This document shows, in pieces, positions 37,343 through 45,914 of a stretch of DNA of 63,360 nucleotides. The stretch spans positions 1-63,360 of the forward strand of contig JAPPGZ010000101.1 of NCBI GenBank assembly GCA_028874905.1, given 5' to 3'. The translations under genes were made by a program, and so were the position numbers. The notes under the pieces were generated by a model. It was not told the DNA's origin and ran no database searches. It worked only from the letters and a program-made list of their open reading frames with translations. The stretch comes from Gemmatimonadota bacterium (GTDB lineage Bacteria > Gemmatimonadota > Gemmatimonadetes > Longimicrobiales > Gaopeijiaceae). The stretch's first letter is position 1; every line of letters starts with the position of its first letter.

Positions 37343-37434
37343 TCCCTCGCTCCTCCCCGAGCGCCGCCGCAGTGAAACCCGGCCCCCCGGCCCGGCCTCC
37401 GGCACGCACGAATCGCGCTACCTTTAGCGCCACA

Positions 37435-38883
37435 ATGGACACGGGCGACGGAAAACACAACCGGGCGGGGATGGGGACGGCGGAAGCGGAAGGCGCCCCC
37501 GAGAGCTGGTGGCAGGTATTCGTCCACGCTGTAAAGGGTACCGGCGGCGACCCCACGGCCGGGCCGATCCGGCGCGCGGTCATACTCCTGGCCATCCCGA
37601 TGGTGCTCGAGATGGTCATGGAGTCGCTTTTCGCCGTCGTCGACATCTACTTCGTGTCCAGGCTCGGGGACGCGGCGATGGCGGGCGTCGCGCTGACCGA
37701 ATCGGTCCTGGCACTGATCTACACCGTCGCGATGGGGCTGAGCATCGGGGTCACCGCCATGGTGGCGCGCCGGGTCGGCGAAGGCGACCGCGACGGGGCC
37801 GCGCGAGGGGCGGCGCAGGCCATCCTGCTCGGGCTGCTGCTGGCGGTTGTCTTCGGCGTCGCCGGCGTGGTGTACGCGCCCGACATCCTTCGGCTCATGG
37901 GGGCCGACGAGACGGTCGTCGCCACGGGAGTACCCTACACAAAGGTGCTGCTCGGCGGAAACGTCGTCATCATCCTCCTGTTCCTGCAGAACGCCGCATT
38001 CCGCGGGGCGGGTGACGCAGCGATAGCGATGCGCGTGCTCTGGATCGCCAACGGCCTGAACATCGTCCTCGATCCCCTCCTCATCTTCGGACTCGGCCCC
38101 TTCCCCGAACTGGGCGTGCAGGGGGCGGCCATCGCGACCACCATCGGGCGCGGCACGGCGGTGCTGGTGCAGATCTACACCCTGCTCCGCCTGGGAGGAA
38201 AGCTCCGGATCCGCCTCCCGCACCTGCGAATCCAACCACGGGTCATGTCGCGGCTGGTGGAGCTCTCGGCGACGGGCATGCTCCAGACCTTCATCGCAAC
38301 CGCGAGCTGGATCGGGCTGACACGGGTAACGGCCATGTCCGGAGCCGAGGCGCTGGCCGGCTACGTGATCTCGATACGGATCATCCTCTTCGCAATCCTG
38401 CCGGCGTGGGGGCTCTCCAACGCGGCGGCCACGATGGTCGGGCAGGGTCTGGGCGCCGACGATCCGGCACGGGCCGAGCGCGCGGCGTGGATTGCCTGCA
38501 AGATGAACCTCGCGTTCCTGGGGGCGCTCAGCGTGTTCTTCATTGCCTTCGCCCCCGCGATCGTCAGTCTATTCGGGGGAACCAGCGGCGCGTCGGAAGT
38601 CGCGGTGACGGGCCTGCGCATCGTGTCCATCGGCTTTGTTTTCTACGCCTACGGCATGGTGCTGACGGCCGCGTTCAACGGCGCGGGGGCCGTGTGGACG
38701 CCCACCATTCTCAACTTCTTCTGCTTCTGGCTGTGGGAGATTCCGCTCGCGTGGTTTCTCTCCGTAACGGGCGGGCTTGGTCCGACGGGCGTATTCATCG
38801 CCATGACGGTGTCGTTCTCGACCCTGGCGGTCGTCAGCGCGCTGCTCTTCAGGCGTGGAAGGTGGAAGGAGGCGACGGTTTGA
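37435..38883 (+). CDS. MATE-family efflux transporter
   Basis: A 482-aa membrane protein with about twelve hydrophobic helices in two related halves. Typical MATE features are the N-terminal IPMVLEMVMESLFAVVDIYFVSRLG, the VALTESVL segment, QNAAFRGAGDA and GLNIVLDPLLIFG. It should export cationic drugs or metabolites by sodium or proton antiport. The ATG at 37435 begins a 45-residue hydrophilic leader. The next gene on the strand is 188 bp away. Confidence 0.92.
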   Translation: MDTGDGKHNRAGMGTAEAEGAPESWWQVFVHAVKGTGGDPTAGPIRRAVILLAIPMVLEMVMESLFAVVDIYFVSRLGDAAMAGVALTESVLALIYTVAMGLSIGVTAMVARRVGEGDRDGAARGAAQAILLGLLLAVVFGVAGVVYAPDILRLMGADETVVATGVPYTKVLLGGNVVIILLFLQNAAFRGAGDAAIAMRVLWIANGLNIVLDPLLIFGLGPFPELGVQGAAIATTIGRGTAVLVQIYTLLRLGGKLRIRLPHLRIQPRVMSRLVELSATGMLQTFIATASWIGLTRVTAMSGAEALAGYVISIRIILFAILPAWGLSNAAATMVGQGLGADDPARAERAAWIACKMNLAFLGALSVFFIAFAPAIVSLFGGTSGASEVAVTGLRIVSIGFVFYAYGMVLTAAFNGAGAVWTPTILNFFCFWLWEIPLAWFLSVTGGLGPTGVFIAMTVSFSTLAVVSALLFRRGRWKEATV

Positions 38884-39071
38884 AGTTGACAGGGGGCGAT
38901 CCTGAAGGGCAGTTTGCGTCCCCGATCCGCAGTCGCCAAGTGCCCAGGAGGCCGTATGACCTGGCGGAAATGGTGGCCCGCATCACCCCCGAGAACCGCC
39001 ACGCCGAGGTGGACACCGGCCCCCCGCACGGGAAAGAGGCGTGGTCGTGCCGGGACACCCAGTCCTGAACG

Positions 39072-40160
39072 ATGAACACACCGCCACGGAGGCTGATCAT
39101 CGCCGCGGCGGTGGCGCTTTCCGCGTGTTCCCCGGTGACGCCTGGCCCGGAACCGCCGGGTGTCCCGGTCCCCGCCTGCTACGACCGCGCCACCCAGCCC
39201 CACACCGCCGCCGTCGACAGTCACCTGCACTTCCGCGCCTTCGGCGGCCCGTCCGTGCCCTTCGAGGAGGTCATGGGATACCTGCGCGAGACCGGTGTCC
39301 GCTTCGTGAACATCTACGGGATCGGGCAGATGCTTCCGATCGGCTCTCCGTGCACGTACTACCTGGACTGCCCGGGAACACCGGTCGTCCCGACGCTGAA
39401 GAACGACTTCGCCAACGCGACCAGTCTGCTCACGAACCCGCCGGAAGGGATTCATGCGACCCTGGCCATGACCTTCCCCGACCTGTCCCGGCCCGAGTCG
39501 GTGGTCGCCGGGATCGAGCTCCTCGACAGGGAGTTCCCGGGGATGTTCCGCTGGATGGGCGAGGTCAACCTGGTCAAGCAGGCGCTCTTCGGGAACCGGC
39601 ACGAGCCGGTGCCAATCGCAACGATCCGCGAATGGGCGCCCTTCATGAGCCTCCTTCGCGAACGCGGCATCCCGATCGCCATTCACTCGGATCTGGGCAA
39701 CGACGAGGATCCCACCCTCTATCTCCCGCTCATGCAGGAAGTCCTCGACCGCTACCCCGACAACCGCATCGTATGGATGCACATGGGGCTGTCTCTGGAG
39801 TTGACCACACTGCCCGCCGCCGAGCACATCCGTCTCGTGAGTTCGATGCTGGACCGGCATCCGAACCTCATGCTGGACATCACGTGGCGGATCATCGACG
39901 ACAACTATTTCTCACGGGCCGACTATCAACCCCTGTACGTCGCGTTTCTGAATGACTACTCGGAGCGGATCCTGCCGGGGACGGACTTCCTGGCGTCGTC
40001 GAACAAGGACTTCGAGGTGTACCGGACCGAACTGGAGGTCACAAGCCGGATACTGCAGTTCGTCGACGACGAGGCCTTCCGCAACATCGCGCTGGGACAG
40101 AACTACTTCCGGCTGCTGGGGCTGGAGGAAGAGGCGCCGGCGGTGTGCGGAGCGGGCTGA
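39072..40160 (+). CDS. Amidohydrolase-fold lipoprotein
   Basis: A 362-aa protein with a signal peptide and lipobox ALSAC. The mature part has the amidohydrolase/TIM-barrel landmarks VDSHLHFRAFG (H-x-H), a histidine in PIAIHSDLG, VWMHMGLS and GTDFLASSNKD. This is close to the Amidohydro_2/PHP-like hydrolases, with an unassigned substrate. It converges on the second Sus operon; its stop is 11 bp from the last lipoprotein gene. Confidence 0.82.
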   Translation: MNTPPRRLIIAAAVALSACSPVTPGPEPPGVPVPACYDRATQPHTAAVDSHLHFRAFGGPSVPFEEVMGYLRETGVRFVNIYGIGQMLPIGSPCTYYLDCPGTPVVPTLKNDFANATSLLTNPPEGIHATLAMTFPDLSRPESVVAGIELLDREFPGMFRWMGEVNLVKQALFGNRHEPVPIATIREWAPFMSLLRERGIPIAIHSDLGNDEDPTLYLPLMQEVLDRYPDNRIVWMHMGLSLELTTLPAAEHIRLVSSMLDRHPNLMLDITWRIIDDNYFSRADYQPLYVAFLNDYSERILPGTDFLASSNKDFEVYRTELEVTSRILQFVDDEAFRNIALGQNYFRLLGLEEEAPAVCGAG

Positions 40161-40171
40161 ACGGCGAATGC

Positions 40172-40543
40172 CTAACGGATGGTGACGTCGATGACCCCGG
40201 CCATGTACCCGGTGCCCCACCGGGTGGTGGCGTCCGTCGCGTCGATGTACCGAAGCTCCGTAACCATCTCGCGACGGAAGGTCCGAAGTTCGCTGAGGCC
40301 TCCCCGGGGCGATCCGTTCACGAACACCTGGGGTGACCGCCCGGACCGCTGAGTAAACCACGCCGGCCGCAGCAGTTGAATCACCTCGTAGGCATCATCG
40401 GCGGGCACGTCCCGTAGCTCCTCGCTGGTGATGACGTACGGGTTCCGGTCGGCGGCGGCGGTTCCCGCGCGGGCCGGATAGCAGGCCGAAGCGAGCAGGA
40501 TGAAGAGCCCGAGGGACGCCAGCCCCAATTTCCTGGTGTTCAT
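40172..40543 (-). CDS. Mini-lipoprotein resembling a TonB plug domain (1)
   Basis: A 123-aa lipoprotein (lipobox LASAC, then YPARAG). The mature part reads like the plug of a TonB-dependent receptor: NPYVITSEELRDV, VFVNGSPRGGLSEL, and the last strand WGTGYMAGVIDVTIR matching the usual YG-x-A-x-GVI-x-ITTK end of plugs. There is no barrel. It is the last gene of the second SusCD operon, 40 bp after a paralogue. It may bind SusC or SusD; the function is inferred only from this resemblance. Confidence 0.75.
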   Translation of the reverse strand: MNTRKLGLASLGLFILLASACYPARAGTAAADRNPYVITSEELRDVPADDAYEVIQLLRPAWFTQRSGRSPQVFVNGSPRGGLSELRTFRREMVTELRYIDATDATTRWGTGYMAGVIDVTIR

Positions 40544-40583
40544 AAGCAGTCCGTTCGTTGGCTGTCTTGGCCTATGGCTGGGG

Positions 40584-40979
40584 TCAGCGCTCGAGGGTGA
40601 TCAGAATCGCTCCGTTCACATAGCCCGTGCCGAAGCGCGTGGACGCATCGGGCCCGCTGAGGAAACGCATCTCCCGGACATCGCGAGCGTCGATCTGCTC
40701 CAACTCGCTGAGGGTCTGCAGAGGCACTCCGTTCAGGTGAACCCTGGGGTAGTTGCTGGTCTGCCCCACCGCAATGGCCGGCCTCGTCCCGACCCGCAAC
40801 CAGGCGGGACGAAGCCGGCGAATTGCGTCGAGGGCGTTGTAGTCCGCCAGTTCCTGGAGCTCCCAGTTCCCGATCAGGTCCGGACTGACGCCGGAACCCG
40901 AGTTCGCCCGCCCAGGATAGCACGCGGCCACGACCAGGACCAGCGAGAGCAGGATCAGGACGGCCCGGTGACTTCGCAT
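40584..40979 (-). CDS. Mini-lipoprotein resembling a TonB plug domain (2)
   Basis: A 131-aa paralogue of the neighbouring gene, with lipobox VVAAC and the same start of the mature protein (YPGRAN). The conserved segments are ELQELADYNALDAIRRLRPAWL, VHLNGVPLQTLSELEQID, DVREMRFLSGPDASTRFGTGYVNGAILITL. It begins seven bases after the SusD stop. The two paralogues have diverged strongly outside these motifs. Confidence 0.75.
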   Translation of the reverse strand: MRSHRAVLILLSLVLVVAACYPGRANSGSGVSPDLIGNWELQELADYNALDAIRRLRPAWLRVGTRPAIAVGQTSNYPRVHLNGVPLQTLSELEQIDARDVREMRFLSGPDASTRFGTGYVNGAILITLER

Positions 40980-40986
40980 CGAGTCC

Positions 40987-42498
40987 TCAACCTCCTACGC
41001 CGGGACAGCTGATGTCGCCATTCGCGTCGCACTCGATGTCGGCGATGGGCATGCACCAAGCCAACCTCGCGGGTCCGTTCTCGGCTTCCACGCGGGGGTT
41101 GATGGCGTGTTTCTCCGTGATGTACGGGTGTTGCCAACGTCTCATGTCCGCAAAGCGCCGGCCCTCCAGGTGCATGAGCGTGTAGCGCTCCCCATCCAGA
41201 ATCGACCAGCCGTCGTCCAGGGCGTTGGGGTACTCCAGGGCCCCTGCTGTAGCAGGCGTCTCGATGGGATCCATGCCGTAGACGGCACGCCCCTGGTTCA
41301 CCAGACTCGCGAACTGTGCCAGGTTGCCGTCCATCAGCGCCTTCTCCGCCCGAATGAGGAGCATTTCCGTGCCCCGCACCATGGGGAAGTCGGCGTCCTC
41401 GCCGGTCTCGCCGTTCGGCCGCGTGAGCAGGCCCTCGGCTTCGGACTTCAGCGACGAATAGAGGGGCATCCGGTTGCTCTCGGCCCGGTACTCACCCCCG
41501 TAGCCGGCTGCGAAGTCGCACCGGCCGGTGTCGCGAATATCCCTCGCGGACCCATGGGTCGTCCTCAACGTGTCGGACCGCCACTCGCCGCACTTCACCC
41601 ACGGGACGCGCGGGTCGTCGTGGAAGACCCGGTGCACCGGCGTGTTCCAGAGCGTGAAGTCGTCGTTCTGGAAGGAGACATCGAACCAGCCGTTGTCCTC
41701 TACCTCCGGATCGGCGTGGCTGTACAGGATGAAGTCGTCGGGCACCTGCGCGGCGTGCTGCACCGCCAGATCCCAGTCGCCCATCAACATCGCCGCCTGG
41801 GCGATGCCACCGTGAGCGGCGTACATGAGCTTCATCGGGTCGAAGATGCGTGAGTCCCCGTCGGGCGTGGGCGCACCCGACGCCACGGCAGCCTCGGCAA
41901 CGGCCAGCGCGTTCTGCATGGCGTTCACCGACCTCCTCATGATCGAGTCGATCTGTACGGTCCGGGAGGGGTCGTACTGGTCGTTGGGGCCCATGAGAGC
42001 TCCCGCATCCGGCCCGTAGTTGTAGATGGACTCGCAGAACAGCTCGCCCATCATGCGCTCGGCCCACCCGGAGATGACCCAGGAGCGTGCGACCAGGGGA
42101 TGGGCGGCGGCCTCTTCGGCGAAGACTCTGTTGGTGACATGCACGCCGTAGTAGCCGGCCCACGCGGCCTCGTGGAGCTGTGCCCACGGGAAGTTGCCGG
42201 GACGGTCCGAGTAGTTGCGGTACTCCAGGATCTCTTCGCCGCTGGAGCTGGTTCCGTCGTTGTTGAAGTCGTCTGTCGCGGAGCCGGCGAACCACCAGAC
42301 GCCGCTGAAGTCACGCATGTTGTCGTGGAGTTCGGAGTTGATGCCCCGGATGAATGGCACCATCAGGTTGGGATCCTCGATGTCGTCCTCGATGATCACG
42401 CCGGTGATCTGCGTGTCGACACATCCGGCCATCGCGAATGCGGCGGCAAGGGCCGAAAGTCCGGGGAGCGAGCTTTGCTTATTCCTTGTCTTGTTCAT
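40987..42498 (-). CDS. SusD/RagB-like outer-membrane lipoprotein (second operon)
   Basis: A 503-aa lipoprotein with lipobox AMAGC. It has the helical SusD layout and the C-terminal segment RGTEMLLIRAEKALMDGN, then DGERYTLMHLEGRRFADMRRW, typical of the family. It lies 19 bp after the second SusC gene and seven bases before the mini-lipoprotein genes. Low similarity by eye to the first SusD suggests a different ligand. Confidence 0.88.
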   Translation of the reverse strand: MNKTRNKQSSLPGLSALAAAFAMAGCVDTQITGVIIEDDIEDPNLMVPFIRGINSELHDNMRDFSGVWWFAGSATDDFNNDGTSSSGEEILEYRNYSDRPGNFPWAQLHEAAWAGYYGVHVTNRVFAEEAAAHPLVARSWVISGWAERMMGELFCESIYNYGPDAGALMGPNDQYDPSRTVQIDSIMRRSVNAMQNALAVAEAAVASGAPTPDGDSRIFDPMKLMYAAHGGIAQAAMLMGDWDLAVQHAAQVPDDFILYSHADPEVEDNGWFDVSFQNDDFTLWNTPVHRVFHDDPRVPWVKCGEWRSDTLRTTHGSARDIRDTGRCDFAAGYGGEYRAESNRMPLYSSLKSEAEGLLTRPNGETGEDADFPMVRGTEMLLIRAEKALMDGNLAQFASLVNQGRAVYGMDPIETPATAGALEYPNALDDGWSILDGERYTLMHLEGRRFADMRRWQHPYITEKHAINPRVEAENGPARLAWCMPIADIECDANGDISCPGVGG

Positions 42499-42517
42499 TG
42501 TCGTGCTCCTCGGCCGG

Positions 42518-45500
42518 TCAGAAGTTCAGGCGCAGGTTAACCGAGAACTGTCTGGCTGGCGGCAGGATGTAGCCGTTGCCGCGCGCAGTCTGCTGGGCGG
42601 GCCTGATCAATGCGTCGGGATAGAGACCCGAGAAGTTCGTGAACGTGAACAGGTTCGTCGCCCGGAGCTGGATCGTTGCCCCGGTGAAGCCGCCTCGCAG
42701 CCATCCTCGCGGCACCCGGTAGGACAGGCTCGCGGACTGAAGCCGGAAGTAGTCAGCCGGCTCCATCCAGTCTTCGTTGTCGGACTCGTTCTCCCAACAC
42801 TGCCCGATCTCCCTCGCCGTGTACTGGGAGTAGAGGCTCGGATCTTCGGCCGCGATACCGGCCTTGACCGCGTTGTTGATTGGCCAGCACGCCGGCCACA
42901 GGCCATCGGCCGACAACTCCTGGGCCATGTCGTCGTAGAGCCAGTGCCCCATCTGCGCGACGCCGAACACATCGAGAATGAAGTCGTTGAAGAGGGTGGC
43001 CCTGACGCCGACGGACGCCTCGTGGGGCGGGCGGCTGGGCGCGTAGAAGAATGTGTCTGGATGGTTCTGAATCTCTACACCGTTCAGGATACAGTTGTCG
43101 TCGTCCGTGTAGGTCGGCAGCGCGCCCAGTTCATCGCCGTTGCAGATCTTCTTGCCGTACAGCGAGGGAATCGGCCGGCCGGTACGAAACCGGTTCAGGT
43201 AGTTGAATGTGAACTGCTCGAACTGCGGGTCTCCCAGGTCAACCATCGTGGTCTGGTTGTACTGGTAGTTGGCGTTGATGCTCACCCGGCTCGTGAAGCC
43301 TTCGAACACGAGGAAGTCGACCCCGACCTCGATGCCCTCGCTGTCCCATATGCCGACGTTTTGCGGAATGGACTCGGCGACGCCGTTGGACGGGGCCGGG
43401 GCAACGTAGATGAGGCCGTCGAAGGTCCTCCGCTTGTAGTAGGTGCCGTTGAGGGCCAGGATTCCCTGGAAGAGAGAGGCATCGAAGCCGCCCTCGTACT
43501 CCTCGGCCCTCTCCGGCCCGAGCGAAAGGTTGGCAAGATTCTGGATGATGAAGCCCAGGTTGTTCTCGTCGGCCAGTGAGGAGGCCTCGAACACCGTCAC
43601 CGAGCCGGCGGCCGGCGGCGCCTCGCCTGATTCGCCGTACGCACCGCGCAGGCGGAAGGTCTCCCACCACGACGGCCAGAAGTCGTGGTCGGAGAGGGTA
43701 TAGGTTGCCTGAGCCTTGGGATACAGCGTAAACCGCACGTCGCGGGTGTATTCCCGTCCGAAGGAGCTGTGTGTGTCAGCGCGGAGGCCCACGTTGACGA
43801 AGAGACGATTCCTCCAACCGATCTGCTCCTGGATGAAGAAGCCGCCGCCCTCGGTGGCGCTGCGGTCCTCGTTGTAGTTCGTCACATCTTCGGCGTTCTC
43901 CAGGACCTTCGCCCCGGGCCCGATGAACCCTTCCACGTCGGTGCGGTTGCCCAGGTGCTCGTTCTGGTTGTACTGGGCTCCGACGGAGGTCGTGGACGTG
44001 AAGTCACCCGTGAGTTGATGCAGGTACGTGGACGCATAGTCCAGCGTAATCACCCGGCGGTTTTCGATGTCCACGGTCCGGGTGCCGCGGGGGTTGTTCC
44101 AGAAGAGCCAGGGGCGCTGCGTGATGTAGTGGGAGTTCGAATAGTCCAGGCCGAAGGTCAGCCGATGACGCATGTTCGCCATGGGCGTCCAGTCGACGTT
44201 GGCGCTGGTGTTGAAGTGGTTGATGGTCTGGTCCTGCGTCAGGTCGAGCACCGCGGCGTCGTCGTTGTCCGGTGTCTCCCCCTGGTCGCCGCGAGCCACG
44301 TTGAACAGCAGCCCCTCAGCATTGTCGCCGTTGGGGATCCAGGTGATGTCCCGGCGCGTGTAGAAGTTGTTGAGGTTGATCTGGAAGTTCTCGAAACCGG
44401 AGAAGGTGAAGTTCGCGCGGACGTTCACGTCCTCGGACTGGTTCGGATCGATGACTCCCTCGGTGATGCCGTACGCGCCCGAGGCGAAGTAGGTGACCTC
44501 CTCGCTGCCGCCCCTGACCGACATGGAATAGTCCTGGACGTGGGCGTCCCGGAGCCAGCTGCCGCTCGCCGGGCAGCCGGGGTCGGACATCAGCGCTCCC
44601 TGTTCGTCCCGGTTGAAATGGTAGCCTTCCTCGAGCGAGTGGGTGAACTGGCGGGTGCAGTCGTTCACCCTGAGGCCGGTGGGGTCGATACTTGGCCCCA
44701 CGTGACCGATTCGCTGGACGGCCTGTTGCACGTTCATGGTCCAGCGCGGTGCGCCGGGCGCCCCCTTCTTGGTGAAGATCTGGATCACCCCGGCGCTGGC
44801 GTCGGTGCCGTAGAGACTCGACGCCGCAGGCCCCTTGATGATCTCGATCCGGTCGATGTCCTCCTCGCGAATGCTGCCGAGGAAGGTGGCGTGCTCCTGG
44901 GCCTCTCCGGTGGCGTCCTCGAAGGTGCCGGCGGGCATGCGCACGCCGTCGACGTAGATCAGCGGGCGGTTGCGCCCGTTCACGGAATTCGTGCCCCGTA
45001 GCAGGATGTCGGACCCCGCACCGGCCGTTCCGGACGCTCCCGTGATGCTGACGCCCAGGGCGCGGCCGCGGAGCGCGTCCTCCAGGTTGATGGCGCCGGC
45101 GTAGATGAGTTCGTCGGCTGTGACCAGCGAGATGCTGTTGCCGACCTCCCGCTTCTGTGCGGCGATGGCCGTCCCCGTCACCACCACTCCCTCCAGTTCT
45201 ACCGCCAGGGGATACATGGAGATGTCCACCAGCGACGATCCTCCGCCGGTCAGCGACACCGTCCTCCGCTCCTCTCTGAAGCCGATGAGCTGCGCCACAA
45301 CCTCGCGCTCTCCGGGCGGCACGTTCAGGACGAGGAATCGGCCCTGGTTGTTGGAAAGCACGCCGAGTCCGGTGCCCTCGAGGGATACCTGAACGTTCGC
45401 GAGGGGTTCTCCGGTCTCACCGTTGACAAGCGTGCCGCTGATCGTGCCGGTCTGTGCCGCCACGGGAGCCGGGGGGGAACCCGTGAGAAGGGCGATGGCC

Positions 45501-45592
45501 AGCGCCACCGCCCCCAATGATCCACCTGTGCTCTTCGCGCGGCTCCTGGGAGCTCTTCCCGGTAGTTGGGTGAACAAATGAAGTCTCATCAT
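42518..45592 (-). CDS. SusC/RagA-like TonB-dependent receptor (second operon)
   Basis: A 1024-aa receptor: signal peptide (VAAQTG), regulatory beta-sandwich (ISGTLVNGETGEPLANVQVSL), plug with LLRGTNSVNGRNRPLIYVDG and DRIEIIKGPAASSLYGTDAS, then a barrel ending in FSVNLRLNF. AAGGAGGA lies directly before tandem ATGs at 45592 and 45589; the second is better spaced. It heads a four-gene operon with SusD and two plug-like mini-lipoproteins. Confidence 0.95.
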   Translation of the reverse strand: MMRLHLFTQLPGRAPRSRAKSTGGSLGAVALAIALLTGSPPAPVAAQTGTISGTLVNGETGEPLANVQVSLEGTGLGVLSNNQGRFLVLNVPPGEREVVAQLIGFREERRTVSLTGGGSSLVDISMYPLAVELEGVVVTGTAIAAQKREVGNSISLVTADELIYAGAINLEDALRGRALGVSITGASGTAGAGSDILLRGTNSVNGRNRPLIYVDGVRMPAGTFEDATGEAQEHATFLGSIREEDIDRIEIIKGPAASSLYGTDASAGVIQIFTKKGAPGAPRWTMNVQQAVQRIGHVGPSIDPTGLRVNDCTRQFTHSLEEGYHFNRDEQGALMSDPGCPASGSWLRDAHVQDYSMSVRGGSEEVTYFASGAYGITEGVIDPNQSEDVNVRANFTFSGFENFQINLNNFYTRRDITWIPNGDNAEGLLFNVARGDQGETPDNDDAAVLDLTQDQTINHFNTSANVDWTPMANMRHRLTFGLDYSNSHYITQRPWLFWNNPRGTRTVDIENRRVITLDYASTYLHQLTGDFTSTTSVGAQYNQNEHLGNRTDVEGFIGPGAKVLENAEDVTNYNEDRSATEGGGFFIQEQIGWRNRLFVNVGLRADTHSSFGREYTRDVRFTLYPKAQATYTLSDHDFWPSWWETFRLRGAYGESGEAPPAAGSVTVFEASSLADENNLGFIIQNLANLSLGPERAEEYEGGFDASLFQGILALNGTYYKRRTFDGLIYVAPAPSNGVAESIPQNVGIWDSEGIEVGVDFLVFEGFTSRVSINANYQYNQTTMVDLGDPQFEQFTFNYLNRFRTGRPIPSLYGKKICNGDELGALPTYTDDDNCILNGVEIQNHPDTFFYAPSRPPHEASVGVRATLFNDFILDVFGVAQMGHWLYDDMAQELSADGLWPACWPINNAVKAGIAAEDPSLYSQYTAREIGQCWENESDNEDWMEPADYFRLQSASLSYRVPRGWLRGGFTGATIQLRATNLFTFTNFSGLYPDALIRPAQQTARGNGYILPPARQFSVNLRLNF

Positions 45593-45914
45593 TCCTCCTT
45601 TCGCGGGTGGACGCGCCCACTAGAGAGGTGGACGCACCCTGAGGCCCGGCCTGCGTGGCATGGCATTCGCCATGGACTTACTCGTGGTCGTGAATACGAC
45701 CGGAAGCGGAGCCGGGTTACAAATCGGGGGGAAGCGAAACGGGGTTTCCCGGGCGGGCAGACGCGGGTGCAGGGCACGAGGGGTGGCGCCGACGACCACG
45801 ATCTCCGTGCTCACACGCGTCATCCTGACTGTCCCTCGGTCCGCCTGCTCCCCGTGAGCGCATACTAGGGAGTGCCCGTAGCGGGCGCAAACGGGACGAC
45901 GGGGGTGGCCGTCT
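45593..45914. promoter_or_regulatory. 322-bp intergenic region with repeats upstream of the second susC
   Basis: No gene is visible here. It holds a direct repeat GGTGGACGC at 45606-45614 and 45627-45635, 21 bp apart, close to the susC start, and an inverted repeat CATGGC-ATTC-GCCATG at 45659-45674. Both would suit regulatory proteins controlling the Sus operon. The rest shows no clear promoter consensus. Confidence 0.4.
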
